From NCBI GenBank assembly GCA_905200545.1, contig CAJKKQ010000035.1:1-20240 (forward strand): 20,240 nucleotides of DNA, read 5' to 3'. A program made the translations under genes and the position numbers. The notes below the pieces were generated by a model. The model saw nothing but the letters and a program-made list of their open reading frames with translations, was not told the DNA's origin and ran no database searches. This document shows, piece after piece, positions 1 to 6,828 of the stretch. Source of the stretch: an uncultured Oscillibacter sp. GTDB lineage: Bacteria; Bacillota; Clostridia; Oscillospirales; Oscillospiraceae. Position 1 is the first letter of the stretch, and every line of letters begins with the position of its first letter.

Positions 1-839
1 ATGGTGCCGGTCATGGCCAGACGCAGGTCGGAGTCGATGTTGATCTTGCACACGGCGCTCTTGGCGGCCTTGCGCAGCTGCTCCTCGGGGATACCCACGG
101 CATCGGGCATCTTGCCGCCGTAGGTGTTGACCATCTTCACGAAGTCCTGAGGCACGGAGGAGGAGCCATGGAGCACGATGGGGAAGCCGGGCAGACGCTT
201 GACTACCTCGTCCAGGATGTCAAAGCGCAGCGGAGGGGGAACCAGCTCGCCCTTTTCGTTGCGGGTGCACTGAGCGGCGGTGAACTTGTAAGCGCCATGG
301 CTGGTGCCGATGGCGATGGCCAGGGAATCGCAGCCGGTCTTCTCCACGAACTCCTGAACCTCGTCGGGATGGGTGTAGTGGGACTCCTCGGCGGAGACCT
401 TCACATCGTCCTCAATGCCGGCCAGAGCGCCCAGCTCAGCCTCGACCACCACGCCGTGGTCATGGGCATACTCCACGACCTTCTTGGTGATCTCGATGTT
501 CTCGGCAAAGGGCTTGGAGGAAGCGTCAATCATAACGGAGGTGAAGCCGCCGTCGATGCAGGACTTGCAGGTCTCAAAGTCGGGGCCGTGATCCAGGTGC
601 AGGGCGATGGGGATATTGGGGCACTCGATGACAGCGGCCTCCACCAGCTTCACAAGGTACGTGTGGTTGGCGTAGGCGCGGGCGCCCTTGGACACCTGCA
701 GGATCAGAGGGGCATCCAGATCCCGGGCGGCCTCGGTGATGCCCTGGACGATCTCCATGTTGTTGACGTTGAACGCGCCGATGGCATAGCCGCCGTCGTA
801 TGCCTTCTTGAACATTTCGGTGGTGGTAACCAAAGCCAT
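1..839 (-). CDS. fba: Fructose-bisphosphate aldolase, class II (3' end cut by window edge)
   Basis: Zinc-dependent cytosolic aldolase that cleaves fructose 1,6-bisphosphate to glyceraldehyde 3-phosphate and dihydroxyacetone phosphate in glycolysis, and runs in reverse in gluconeogenesis. 279 residues are visible from ATG at 839, and the frame is still open at base 1; relatives have roughly 285-310 residues, so only a short tail is missing. Visible class II marks are HLDHGPDFE at residues 81-89 (D83 as catalytic acid/base, H84 as zinc ligand), EAELGALAG at 133-141, GTSHGAYKF at 178-186 (H181 zinc ligand) and VLHGSSS at 222-228 (H224 zinc ligand). An AGGAGA ribosome site at 849-854 supports this start. 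It is divergent from the phosphofructokinase gene, so two adjacent glycolytic steps are paired. Identity is secure. Confidence 0.97.
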   Translation of the reverse strand, partial: MALVTTTEMFKKAYDGGYAIGAFNVNNMEIVQGITEAARDLDAPLILQVSKGARAYANHTYLVKLVEAAVIECPNIPIALHLDHGPDFETCKSCIDGGFTSVMIDASSKPFAENIEITKKVVEYAHDHGVVVEAELGALAGIEDDVKVSAEESHYTHPDEVQEFVEKTGCDSLAIAIGTSHGAYKFTAAQCTRNEKGELVPPPLRFDILDEVVKRLPGFPIVLHGSSSVPQDFVKMVNTYGGKMPDAVGIPEEQLRKAAKSAVCKINIDSDLRLAMTGT

Positions 840-910
840 AAATGATCATCTCCTGTTAAATTTAAATTGTTCCGCCCCGCCGCTGCGGACACCCGCCCGA
901 TCCACGCAAA

Positions 911-922
911 GTTTACGTAAAC
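911..922. repeat. Perfect 12-base palindrome in the fba leader
   Basis: GTTTACGTAAAC is its own reverse complement. It lies downstream of the inferred fba start point and about 80 bases upstream of the pfk promoter. A second small dyad, GTGA-N3-TCAC at 929-939, lies beside it. An operator role is inference; I cannot match it with confidence to a known regulator. Confidence 0.5.
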
Positions 923-972
923 CGATGAGTGATTTTCACAAACGAACTGGACGAAAACGATTTTCTGTTTTG

Positions 973-1000
973 ATAATATCACAAAAATTTTAAAATGCAA
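973..1000 (-). promoter_or_regulatory. Putative sigma-A promoter of fba
   Basis: On the minus strand, TTGCAT (1000-995) and TATTAT (978-973) are separated by 16 bases. Transcription would start near 966 and give a leader of about 125 bases. That leader holds a 12-base palindrome and an imperfect GC-rich hairpin (868-891) just before the ribosome site. Confidence 0.55.
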
Positions 1001-1003
1001 GTA

Positions 1004-1032
1004 TTTACAATTCATTTTATGGATGTTATGAT
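1004..1032 (+). promoter_or_regulatory. Sigma-A promoter of the phosphofructokinase gene
   Basis: TTTACA (1004-1009), a 17-base spacer and TATGAT (1027-1032) form a near-consensus promoter. Transcription would begin around 1039. The leader is then about 25 bases and contains the GAGGAGGA ribosome site at 1049-1056. The surrounding DNA is strongly AT-rich compared with the genes. The -35 and -10 hexamers and spacing are identical to those of the repressor promoter at 6790-6818. Confidence 0.8.
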
Positions 1033-1063
1033 AAATCTAACAAATTCTGAGGAGGATTTTCTC

Positions 1064-2302
1064 ATGAGTGAACTGAAAGGCGCATGTATCTTCGGCCAGT
1101 CCGGCGGCCCCACTTCCGTCATCAACGCCAGCGCGTACGGCGTGATCCACACCGCGCTGCAAAACCCCAACATCACCCGCGTTCTGGGCGCGGAGCACGG
1201 TATCAAGGGCGTTTTGAACGACCGGCTGTTCGACATGGGCCAGGAGGATCCTGCGGAACTGGAGCTTCTGAAGTACACTCCCTCTTCCGCCCTGGGTTCC
1301 TGCCGCTATAAGATGGCCGATCCGGATGTGGACGACACCGATTACAAGCGCATCCTGGAGATCTTCAAGAAGTACGATGTCCGCTACTTCTTCTACAACG
1401 GCGGCAACGACTCCATGGATACCTGCAACAAGATCTCCAAGTACATGCAGAAAGTCGGCTACGAGTGCCGCGTCATGGGCGTGCCCAAGACCATCGACAA
1501 CGACCTCTTCGGCACCGACCACTGCCCCGGCTTCGCCTCCGCTGCCAAGTATATCGCCACCTCCTGTATGGAGGTCTATCAGGACGCCCGGGTCTATGAC
1601 ACCGGCATGGTCTGCATCATCGAGATCATGGGCCGCCACGCCGGCTGGCTGGCGGGCGCCTCCGCCCTGGCCACCGCTTACGGCGCAGGCCCCGACCTCG
1701 TCTACCTGCCCGAGGTGGACTTCGACATGGACCAGTTCCTTGCCGATGTGGAGCGCATCTACAAGGAGAAGGGCAACTGCATGGTAGCTGTGTCCGAGGG
1801 CATCCACTATGCCGACGGCTCCTTCGTCTCCGAGGCCAAGACCTCTGCCACCGACGGTTTCGGCCATGCCCAGCTGGGCGGCCTTGCGTCCCTGCTTGCC
1901 AACGTGGTCAAGCAGCGCACCGGCGCCAAGGTCCGGGGCATCGAGCTGAGCCTGCTGCAGCGCTGCGGCGCGCACCTGGCCTCCGAGACCGACATCGAGG
2001 AGAGCTATATGTCCGGCAAGGCTGCCGTGGAGAACGCCGTGGCCGGCATCACCGACAAGATGGTGGGCTTCGAGCGCAGCTATGAGAACGGCCAGTATGT
2101 CTGCAAGACGAAGCTGCTCCCGCTGACCGAGGTGGCCAACACCGAGAAGAAGGTTCCTCTGGAGTGGATCAATGCCGCCCACAACGGCGTGGAGAAGCCC
2201 TTCATCGACTATGTGCTGCCTCTGATCCAGGGCGAGCCCAACCTGCCCAAGGTGGACTCCCTGCCCCGCTTTGCCAAGCTCAAGAAGGTCCTGGCGAAAT
2301 AA
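1064..2302 (+). CDS. pfp: 6-phosphofructokinase, PPi-dependent type (diphosphate--fructose-6-phosphate 1-phosphotransferase)
   Basis: Phosphorylates fructose 6-phosphate to fructose 1,6-bisphosphate, the substrate of the divergent aldolase. The 412-residue protein begins with a glycine-rich segment, FGQSGGPTSVINAS at residues 10-23. It carries GGNDS at 113-117, PKTIDND at 141-147 and GRHAGW at 190-195. In this family, Asp at the position equivalent to E. coli Gly104 (here D116) and Lys at Gly124 (here K142) mark pyrophosphate rather than ATP use, and both are present. The residue equivalent to Asp103 is Asn (N115), a variation on the usual GGDD. The start at 1064 is chosen over an in-frame ATG at 995 because GAGGAGGA lies at 1049-1056 and the -10 box overlaps the longer version. 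Phosphoryl donor is inferred, not proven; family assignment is secure. Confidence 0.92.
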   Translation: MSELKGACIFGQSGGPTSVINASAYGVIHTALQNPNITRVLGAEHGIKGVLNDRLFDMGQEDPAELELLKYTPSSALGSCRYKMADPDVDDTDYKRILEIFKKYDVRYFFYNGGNDSMDTCNKISKYMQKVGYECRVMGVPKTIDNDLFGTDHCPGFASAAKYIATSCMEVYQDARVYDTGMVCIIEIMGRHAGWLAGASALATAYGAGPDLVYLPEVDFDMDQFLADVERIYKEKGNCMVAVSEGIHYADGSFVSEAKTSATDGFGHAQLGGLASLLANVVKQRTGAKVRGIELSLLQRCGAHLASETDIEESYMSGKAAVENAVAGITDKMVGFERSYENGQYVCKTKLLPLTEVANTEKKVPLEWINAAHNGVEKPFIDYVLPLIQGEPNLPKVDSLPRFAKLKKVLAK

Positions 2303-2320
2303 GATTTTTTGTTCAACAAC

Positions 2321-2361
2321 TAAAAGGACACCGGATGCTGATTGCATCCGGTGTCCTTTTA
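2321..2361. terminator. Bidirectional rho-independent terminator between pfp and coaX
   Basis: Bases 2321-2338 pair with 2344-2361 as an uninterrupted 18-base-pair stem with loop TGATT. The stem ends in AAAA/TTTT, so a U-tract is available in both directions. It sits between convergent genes. Its core GGACACCGGA / TCCGGTGTCC is repeated in the terminator at 3821-3857. Confidence 0.9.
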
Positions 2362-2398
2362 TCAATTATTGTAAAGTAATTTTCCTTTTCGGAGATTT

Positions 2399-3169
2399 TT
2401 ATTTGTTCTTCTGATAGATGGCCCACAGGCCGTTCATCAGAAGGAACTTGTCATAGACGATGGGGGTCTTGCAGTATTTGACGATCACCGGCGCATTGCC
2501 GCCGGTTGCCACCACGCTGATCTCCCGGCCGCCGAACTCTCCCCGGATGCGCTCGATGATGCCGTCCAGCATGCCGGCAGTGCCGTAGACGATGCCGGCG
2601 CGCATGCAGTCCTCGGTGTTCTTTCCGATGACGGCCTTGGGATGCTGCAGGGAGATGGCGGGCAGCTGGGCCGCCCGGCGGCTGAGGGCCTCCAGGGACA
2701 CATTGACCCCCGGCAGCAGCATGCCGCCCACGTAGTTGCGCTGGGCGTCGATGACGCCGATGGTGGTGGCGGTGCCCATGTCAATGGTGATAATGGGAGG
2801 CTCGAAGCGCTCCAGTGCCGCCACGGCGTCCGCCACGATATCCGCTCCTACCTGCACCTGGTTCTCCATCCGCAGGTTCAGCCCCGTCCGCACGCCGGGA
2901 CCCACCATCATGGGGGGCTTGCCCAAAAGCCGGGTCAAGGCCTTAGACATCATGAAATTCAGGGGGGGCACTACGCTGCAGAAGATGGCGCCTGTGACAT
3001 CCTGATAGTTATAGTGATAAAGCGTAAACAGGTTCATCAGATCAATGCTGATCTGATCGGCGGTCTTACGGCTGTCGGTGTCCAGGTAAGCCAGGAACCG
3101 GAGATTCTTTTCCCGGTCGAACAATCCCACAGAGGTGGTGGAGTTGCCCACGTCGATGGCCAGCAGCAT
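2399..3169 (-). CDS. coaX: Type III pantothenate kinase
   Basis: Phosphorylates pantothenate, the first step of coenzyme A synthesis, in the cytosol; type III enzymes belong to the ASKHA fold and need a monovalent cation. The 256 residues match the usual length. Visible motifs are the phosphate-binding DVGNSTTSVG at 6-15, GADIVADAVAALE at 108-120, the second phosphate loop IDMGTATTIG at 129-138, GGMLLPGV at 148-155 and ATGG at 221-224. The start at 3169 is chosen because the DVGN motif must lie within the first ten residues and an AAAGGGGAG ribosome site lies just upstream. An in-frame extension to 3238 would add 23 basic residues and overlap the promoter. It is transcribed divergently from ogt. 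Confident call. Confidence 0.96.
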   Translation of the reverse strand: MLLAIDVGNSTTSVGLFDREKNLRFLAYLDTDSRKTADQISIDLMNLFTLYHYNYQDVTGAIFCSVVPPLNFMMSKALTRLLGKPPMMVGPGVRTGLNLRMENQVQVGADIVADAVAALERFEPPIITIDMGTATTIGVIDAQRNYVGGMLLPGVNVSLEALSRRAAQLPAISLQHPKAVIGKNTEDCMRAGIVYGTAGMLDGIIERIRGEFGGREISVVATGGNAPVIVKYCKTPIVYDKFLLMNGLWAIYQKNK

Positions 3170-3209
3170 GCGGCGTCTCCCCTTTCGTTGTCTCTTCGTC
3201 GTTTTTTCT

Positions 3210-3238
3210 ATGGTATCACGTCTTCCCCGCCCTTGCAA
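3210..3238 (-). promoter_or_regulatory. Putative extended -10 promoter of coaX
   Basis: On the minus strand, TTGCAA (3238-3233) is followed after 17 bases by TACCAT (3215-3210), preceded by TG one base upstream as in an extended -10 element. The start point would be near 3203, about 34 bases before the coaX ATG. The TTGCAA hexamer is palindromic and is also the -35 of the ogt promoter. Confidence 0.5.
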
Positions 3239-3261
3239 GTGCCGCCGCCCTCCGGTATACT
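3233..3261 (+). promoter_or_regulatory. Sigma-A promoter of ogt
   Basis: TTGCAA (3233-3238), a 17-base spacer and TATACT (3256-3261). Transcription would start about 3268, which leaves a leader near 24 bases before ATG at 3292. The -35 hexamer overlaps exactly that of the divergent coaX promoter. Confidence 0.65.
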
Positions 3262-3291
3262 GGCTATCAGTACCAGAAAGGCGGGCTGCAT

Positions 3292-3819
3292 ATGTTTACC
3301 ACCACCCTCCCCTCTCCCCTGGGGCCCTTGACCCTGGCTTCCGACGGCGCGGCCATCACCGGGCTGTGGCTGGCAGGTCAGAAGTATTTTGCCTCTACCC
3401 TGGACATCCATGCGTCCCCGGCGCCGGATCTGCCGGTATTTGGCCAGGCGGCAGCGTGGCTGACAGCGTATTTCACCGGAGCACCTCTCCCCGCCATGCC
3501 CCCATTGGCCCCCTCCGGCAGTCCCTTCCGTCAGGCGGTGTGGGCGCTGCTGCGGGAGATCCCCTATGGCGTAACCACCACCTACGGCGCCCTGGCACAG
3601 GCGCTGCGGGCCCGGGGCATCGCTGCCGCACCCCAGGCAGTGGGCGGCGCCGTGGGCCACAACCCCATCTCCATCCTGATCCCCTGCCACCGCGTGGTGG
3701 GCGCCGACGGCAGCCTCACCGGCTATGCCGGAGGCGTGGAGAAGAAGCGCTTTTTGCTGGAGCTGGAGGGAGCAGACCTGACGGGGCTGTACGTGCCCAA
3801 AACGGGTACGGCTTTATAA
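3292..3819 (+). CDS. ogt: Methylated-DNA--[protein]-cysteine S-methyltransferase
   Basis: Suicide DNA-repair protein that moves the alkyl group from O6-alkylguanine (and O4-alkylthymine) to its own cysteine. The 175 residues are typical of the short Ogt class. Residues 1-70 form the variable N-terminal part. The DNA-binding and active-site domain runs from about 75: SPFRQAVWALLREIPYG at 77-93, a helix-turn-helix around 96-120, then GHNPISILIPCHRVV at 122-136 with the acceptor Cys132 in the PCHRV motif. The arm SLTGYAGGVEKKRFLL at 141-156 closes the active site. ATG at 3292 follows an AAAGGCGGG ribosome site. It is a single-gene unit with its own promoter and terminator. No Ada-type regulatory domain is present, so an adaptive response is not implied. 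Confidence 0.95.
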   Translation: MFTTTLPSPLGPLTLASDGAAITGLWLAGQKYFASTLDIHASPAPDLPVFGQAAAWLTAYFTGAPLPAMPPLAPSGSPFRQAVWALLREIPYGVTTTYGALAQALRARGIAAAPQAVGGAVGHNPISILIPCHRVVGADGSLTGYAGGVEKKRFLLELEGADLTGLYVPKTGTAL

Positions 3820-3820
3820 G

Positions 3821-3857
3821 AAAACGGGACACCGGAAGATCCGGTGTCCCGTTTTTT
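3821..3857. terminator. Bidirectional terminator between ogt and the BlaR1-like gene
   Basis: Bases 3821-3836 pair with 3840-3855 (16 pairs, loop AGA), followed by TTTTTT (3852-3857). AAAA on the left side gives a U-tract on the minus strand as well. It starts two bases after the ogt stop codon and lies between convergent genes. It shares its ten-pair core with the 2321-2361 terminator. Confidence 0.92.
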
Positions 3858-3861
3858 CAGC

Positions 3862-6378
3862 TCAATCCGCCTCCGGATGTTCCCAGAAATACAACAGGGT
3901 TTCGCGATAAGAACGCTCCATATCGTCCAGGTTGGATTGCAGAAACGCCGGATGGAGCTTCTCCCAGTTCAGGAAAAGGGTACGAACCACTTCACCCTCC
4001 TGCCGGTAAACGAGAAAGTACCGGGGGTATCTGTAACTCCGCATCCGCAGTTTCCCATCCAGGTAATTGGCGCCAACGGCGGACATATTCTCCGGATGCT
4101 CCAGGGTGATGCCATAGTCGAAAGCGTACAGCTCCGCATCCACCCCGGGTGATACATCCGCAAACGTACCAATGGCATAGAACTGCGTCACCTGATACCC
4201 ATTGTATCCCGCAGGATCTTCGCTCTGTGCGTCTGCGCGCTGCAGCTGCGCCAAGCTGCTGTCCATCCGGTCCTCCAGAACGGTCCGGTATGCTGCCAGC
4301 GCTTCCTGATCCACGGTTTCCTCTTCATCCCAGGCATTGCGGATCAGCCAGTAGAGATCCTGAGACTCCAGTCGGACTTCCGTCTGACAGGGCCCTTTGC
4401 AATACTCGGCCAGAACATTTCCCTCTGTCAGCCCGATCCATAAGGTCAGGTGCGCGTCAAAGCTGCTCCACTCCTCCGGGCCGCCCTCCAGATAGACCGT
4501 GACAGACCAGACCCGGTCTGCAGGAGCACTTCCCGGCCTGATCCGGGCGTTTCGCAGTGCCGGTGCCAGCATCCCTGCCGGGATACCGTTTCCAACGATG
4601 TTCACCAGATCCTCCGACTGGATAAAAGCCAGCAGCACCATCATATCCGGCTCCTCCACCCGATCCTCCGTGGAATAAGCCGTCAGTCCCTCCAACGCGC
4701 AGCCCACATCCGCCAGTTCCTCCTCCGGGATAGCTAGCCCCGGCAGGATGGCCCCGTCGGAGAAGGTCAGAAGGTACTGATATCCGGCGCTGGTGGCCGT
4801 GGCAGGCCGCTGGTATTGCAAAAAGAGATCCCAGCCGCCGTCCATTCGCTGGCGGAAACCCGCAACTGTAAACTCTGCACCATCCGTACTTTCTCCGGCA
4901 CCATAGCCGAAGGATGCCGGATGCTCCTCCACATACGCTTCCAGAGCCATGCGGATATCGCTGTCGCTCCAATCCAGGGCCTTGCGTACTTCGTCCAGTG
5001 TCACCAAACGTTGGCCCTCGGTATCCCAGCACCAGGCTGCCAGCGTCCCGTCGGTGGAATAAGTGGGCATGGTGCATCCCAGCTCCAGGATCGTCACCGT
5101 GCTGCGCCCTACACAGGGATAAGCGGATACCTTTGCCCACTGGCCTTCGTTGTCCGTGGTAAAGCTCTGGGCAAAGTCCCGGATGGACTGATTCACAGCT
5201 TTCAGATCTTCCAGATCCTCCGCGTCATCCTCCACCCGGAACTGCAGCGTCTCCACCACGCTCTCCCCCTGCTCCGTTCGGTCATAGAGGAAGCGGGCCT
5301 CCGGCCGGGGATCCTCCACCCAGGCACCACCACGCCCGGAAAAGGCGATTCCCCCCAGGCACACGGCCGCCAGCGCCAGGCACACCGCCGTCACCGCCAG
5401 CATCCGGGGCGCTTTCACGATGCGCTCCAACCGCTCTTTGATTTTCCGGCCGCCGCCGGACATGGTGGTGGCACACTGCAGCAGATCTCCCGGCCGGGGC
5501 CTGGCTGTCAGCAAAGAGAGCAGGGTGCGGCCGTAGGCTGTCCGCTCCGATTCCCCCAGGTACGCCAACGCCCGCTGGTCACAGGCCAGTTCCCCATCCT
5601 GCCGGGACGCTGCTGCCGCCCACCACACCAGGGGATTGTACCAGTGGAGCGCCAAGGCCAGGCACCGCAGCAGGCTCCAGATGTGGTCCTTGTGTACGTA
5701 GTGGGCCTCCTCATGGGAGAGCACATGCCGGAGCATTTGGGTGTCCGCCGCTGTCTCCCCGGTCACATAGATCTTGGGGAATACCACACCGCAGAGGCAG
5801 GGAGAGCTGAGGCCCTCCACCGTGTAGACCGGCAGGTTTCCATAGGGAAAGGGCGGCTGAAAAGGTACTCGGCGCCGCCGCAGCCGCCGGGCAAAGCGGA
5901 GGTTGCTGACAGTCAGCACCCCCAGCATAACGGCCGCACCCGCCAGGTAGAAAAGAATCAGCACATCCCGCCAGTCGGCGTAGAAGCGATACTCCGTCCA
6001 GCCCTCCCGGGTCTGGACGGTGCAGCCGTCGTGGTACTCCACCCATGCCCCCAGGATGCGCTGCCCGTGGGTGCCCACCGCCATCACGCCGGTAGGTGCA
6101 TCCTCCGGCAGGGGTTCGTCGAAGGTGCCGGACAGCTCAGAATCCGGGAAAGCGTACAGGGCCGTCTCATCCAGCGCCTCCTCCACCGCCGGGGACTCCG
6201 GCAGCAGGGCCTCCAGGCTCACCGGAGCGGAAAAGAGCTGCACCGGGATCAGCAGCCGCGCCAGAACCACCAGCCACAAAGCATACCGGGCCGTGCCGCT
6301 GATCCGCTCTCCCAGCAGACGCCGGGCTGCCAGCACCGCCAGGATCAGGAGGCTGGAGGACACCATCCACTCAAGCAT
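3862..6378 (-). CDS. BlaR1-like M56 family membrane metallopeptidase with a large unidentified C-terminal domain
   Basis: Probable signal-transducing membrane protease that inactivates the co-encoded BlaI/MecI-type repressor. The 838 residues show two hydrophobic segments near 5-20 and 31-49, an insert to about 135, a third membrane segment near 137-158, then a cytoplasmic M56 domain. HEEAH at 222-226 is the HExxH zinc motif, and DGELACD at 261-267 offers E263 as the third ligand. A fourth membrane segment lies near 326-346. Residues 352-838 should face outside. BlaR1 and MecR1 carry a penicillin-binding domain there (total about 585-600 residues). Here the outer part is nearly twice as long and contains no SxxK motif, so beta-lactam acylation is unlikely. 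Residues about 375-490 loosely recall RsiV-type DUF3298 domains; this is a weak impression. Its ATG overlaps the repressor stop by eight bases, which indicates translational coupling. Confidence 0.85.
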   Translation of the reverse strand: MLEWMVSSSLLILAVLAARRLLGERISGTARYALWLVVLARLLIPVQLFSAPVSLEALLPESPAVEEALDETALYAFPDSELSGTFDEPLPEDAPTGVMAVGTHGQRILGAWVEYHDGCTVQTREGWTEYRFYADWRDVLILFYLAGAAVMLGVLTVSNLRFARRLRRRRVPFQPPFPYGNLPVYTVEGLSSPCLCGVVFPKIYVTGETAADTQMLRHVLSHEEAHYVHKDHIWSLLRCLALALHWYNPLVWWAAAASRQDGELACDQRALAYLGESERTAYGRTLLSLLTARPRPGDLLQCATTMSGGGRKIKERLERIVKAPRMLAVTAVCLALAAVCLGGIAFSGRGGAWVEDPRPEARFLYDRTEQGESVVETLQFRVEDDAEDLEDLKAVNQSIRDFAQSFTTDNEGQWAKVSAYPCVGRSTVTILELGCTMPTYSTDGTLAAWCWDTEGQRLVTLDEVRKALDWSDSDIRMALEAYVEEHPASFGYGAGESTDGAEFTVAGFRQRMDGGWDLFLQYQRPATATSAGYQYLLTFSDGAILPGLAIPEEELADVGCALEGLTAYSTEDRVEEPDMMVLLAFIQSEDLVNIVGNGIPAGMLAPALRNARIRPGSAPADRVWSVTVYLEGGPEEWSSFDAHLTLWIGLTEGNVLAEYCKGPCQTEVRLESQDLYWLIRNAWDEEETVDQEALAAYRTVLEDRMDSSLAQLQRADAQSEDPAGYNGYQVTQFYAIGTFADVSPGVDAELYAFDYGITLEHPENMSAVGANYLDGKLRMRSYRYPRYFLVYRQEGEVVRTLFLNWEKLHPAFLQSNLDDMERSYRETLLYFWEHPEAD

Positions 6379-6754
6379 CCCCTCCGCCCCCTTCCGCCTG
6401 ATCCAGGATCGCCCGCAGCTGGGCGATATCCTCCTGTGTCAGAGCCTGCCGCCGGGCCATGGTGCTCACCATCAGTCCCACGCTGCCCCGATACACCCGA
6501 TCTAAAAAGGTGTGGGTCTCTTCGATCTCCGCTTCCTCCCTGGCAACAAGCGATGTATAGTGTTTTGCCTTGCCAATGGTCTCGGAGCGTACCAGGCCCT
6601 TTTCCTCCATCCTCCGCAGCGTGGTGATGGTGGTGCTCTTGGCCCACCCCACCCGGCATTTCAGCTCCGCCACCAGCTTCATCACCGTCTGGGGCGAGTG
6701 ACGCCACAGACATTCCAGTACGTTCCACTCACTGGCTGTCAGATGCACCTGCAT
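6371..6754 (-). CDS. BlaI/MecI/CopY family transcriptional repressor
   Basis: Dimeric winged-helix repressor; in the family, the partner M56 protease causes its cleavage and releases the operator. The 127 residues match the usual length (about 120-130). The N-terminal winged helix (about 1-75) opens with LTASEWNVLECLW, and the recognition region AKSTTITTLRRMEEKGLV spans about 38-55. The C-terminal part (about 80-120, VYRGSVGLMVSTMA onward) is the usual dimerisation helix bundle. ATG at 6754 follows an AGGGGAGG ribosome site about eight bases upstream. Directly in front lie a strong promoter and two operator boxes, so autorepression is strongly suggested. It is first in a two-gene operon with the BlaR1-like gene. 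No beta-lactamase or copper ATPase gene is in the window, so the regulated function is unknown. Confidence 0.93.
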   Translation of the reverse strand: MQVHLTASEWNVLECLWRHSPQTVMKLVAELKCRVGWAKSTTITTLRRMEEKGLVRSETIGKAKHYTSLVAREEAEIEETHTFLDRVYRGSVGLMVSTMARRQALTQEDIAQLRAILDQAEGGGGDA

Positions 6755-6770
6755 GGTTCCGCCTCCCCTC

Positions 6771-6821
6771 TGGTTTACTTTGTAGACCTATCATAACACA
6801 TAAGGTCTACATTGTAAACCA
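6771..6821. promoter_or_regulatory. Paired operator for the BlaI-type repressor
   Basis: TGGTTTACTTTGTAGACCT (6771-6789) and AGGTCTACATTGTAAACCA (6803-6821) are inverted copies matching at 18 of 19 positions. Each is also a small dyad: the right core is TACA-T-TGTA (6808-6816) and the left is the same with one change (6776-6784). Core centres at 6780 and 6812 are 32 bases apart, close to three helical turns, so two repressor dimers could sit on one face. The right box covers the -35 and the left box covers the start point. Related BlaI/CopY sites have the form TACA-NN-TGTA; here the spacer is one base. Confidence 0.85.
6790..6818 (-). promoter_or_regulatory. Sigma-A promoter of the BlaI-like/BlaR1-like operon
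   Basis: On the minus strand, TTTACA (6818-6813), a 17-base spacer and TATGAT (6795-6790) form a near-consensus promoter. The start point should lie around 6783, inside the left operator box. The T-tract of the spoIVA terminator lies just upstream of the -35. Confidence 0.85.
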
Positions 6822-6828
6822 CATTTTG

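Noticed and set aside
868..1000. Riboswitch in the long fba leader
   Set aside because: There is a hairpin and a palindrome but no conserved core of any riboswitch class I know, and no terminator or clear anti-ribosome-site helix.
995..1063. Upstream in-frame ATG for the phosphofructokinase
   Set aside because: The extra 23 codons cover the -35/-10 boxes, and the strong GAGGAGGA site clearly serves ATG 1064.
1037..2365. A 442-codon minus-strand frame opposite the phosphofructokinase gene
   Set aside because: It covers the pfp ribosome site and terminator and is the complement of a confident gene.
4816..6627. A 603-codon plus-strand frame opposite the BlaR1-like gene
   Set aside because: It runs through both coupled genes of the repressor-protease operon, has Pro/Gln/His-rich composition and no good ribosome site.
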